Origin: Methylococcaceae bacterium
Lineage (GTDB): Bacteria; Pseudomonadota; Gammaproteobacteria; Methylococcales; Methylomonadaceae
Direction of reading: 5' to 3'
Assembly: GCA_005779525.1 (NCBI GenBank)
Contig: SXIZ01000290.1
Span: 1-14,519, forward strand
Length of the DNA stretch: 14,519 nucleotides
The position numbers and the translations under genes were made by a program. The notes beneath the pieces were generated by a model, which was given only the letters and a program-made list of their open reading frames with translations, did not search any database and was not told where the DNA came from. The stretch's first letter is position 1. Each line of letters starts with the position of its first letter. Shown here piece by piece: positions 14,460 to 14,519 of the stretch.

Positions 14460-14519
14460 ACCAACAAATCAAGATGGACTAAGTACTCGTAGGCGTTGTA
14501 CACCACGCCACTACAGGCA

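Larger units (their letters stand above)
14114..14487. mobile_element. MITE-like, hairpin-rich element with terminal inverted repeats
   Basis: The left end AGTACTTAGTCAATCTGTAT (14114 on) recurs inverted at the right end as AGTACTTAGTCCATCTTGAT (14487 leftwards); 21 of the first 25 positions agree. Inside the 374-bp unit are at least five inverted repeats: 14241-14333 (outer 12-bp arms), 14267-14286, 14287-14320, 14381-14408 and 14446-14459. No transposase or credible gene lies within; short open frames on both strands merely run through the palindromes. No clear target duplication is visible, since the flanks differ. From its structure it is a non-autonomous repeat; its copy number and family cannot be judged from one window. 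Confidence 0.6.

Noticed and set aside
14150..14506. 118-codon minus-strand frame and a 62-codon plus-strand frame (14163-14351) at the right end
   Set aside because: Both run through the palindromes of the repeat element, have no ribosome site or recognisable domain, and their residues are dictated by inverted repeats. Similar frames are often mis-annotated in such elements.

Overview
The window is a stretch of proteobacterial chromosome, most likely from a sulfur-oxidising gammaproteobacterium (Thiothrix-like is an inference). The evidence is MutL and MiaA of gammaproteobacterial type in mutL-miaA order, a SoxC/SoxD-type sulfur enzyme pair, and moderate base composition. Every convincing protein gene lies on the minus strand, so the window is best read from right to left. 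No tRNA, rRNA or CRISPR array was recognised.

Layout from the right end. (1) About 14114-14487 is a non-coding, hairpin-rich element bounded by imperfect terminal inverted repeats, which looks like a MITE-type dispersed repeat. (2) 12185-13967 holds soxC (Tat-exported molybdenum enzyme) overlapping a short single-haem soxD-like cytochrome. (3) 11300-12106 is a double-receiver response regulator whose first receiver is cut by an in-frame TAA. (4) 11003-11299 is an intergenic region with a strong intrinsic terminator on the plus strand, where no plus-strand gene exists, so a small RNA is possible. (5) 8117-11008 is mutL followed by miaA. (6) 3574-7912 is a complete arsenic resistance cluster, arsR-arsC-arsD-arsA-acr3. 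(7) 1-3314 is the N-terminal 1104 codons of a large membrane hybrid histidine kinase, cut by the window edge at the start of an apparent Hpt domain.

How the genes work together. ArsR should repress its own promoter, where a 7-bp-arm palindrome covers the -10 element and the start codon. ArsC reduces arsenate to arsenite, ArsD passes arsenite to the ArsA ATPase, and the Acr3 carrier exports it. SoxC and the cytochrome would oxidise a sulfur substrate in the periplasm and pass electrons to the respiratory chain. MutL and MiaA are housekeeping proteins. The two signalling proteins have no demonstrable link to their neighbours.

Most worth a second look: the inverted-repeat element at the right end, the orphan plus-strand terminator, the nonsense codon in the response regulator, the apparently leaderless arsR promoter with its operator, the single-haem SoxD, and an 18-bp exact repeat found in two unrelated intergenic regions.
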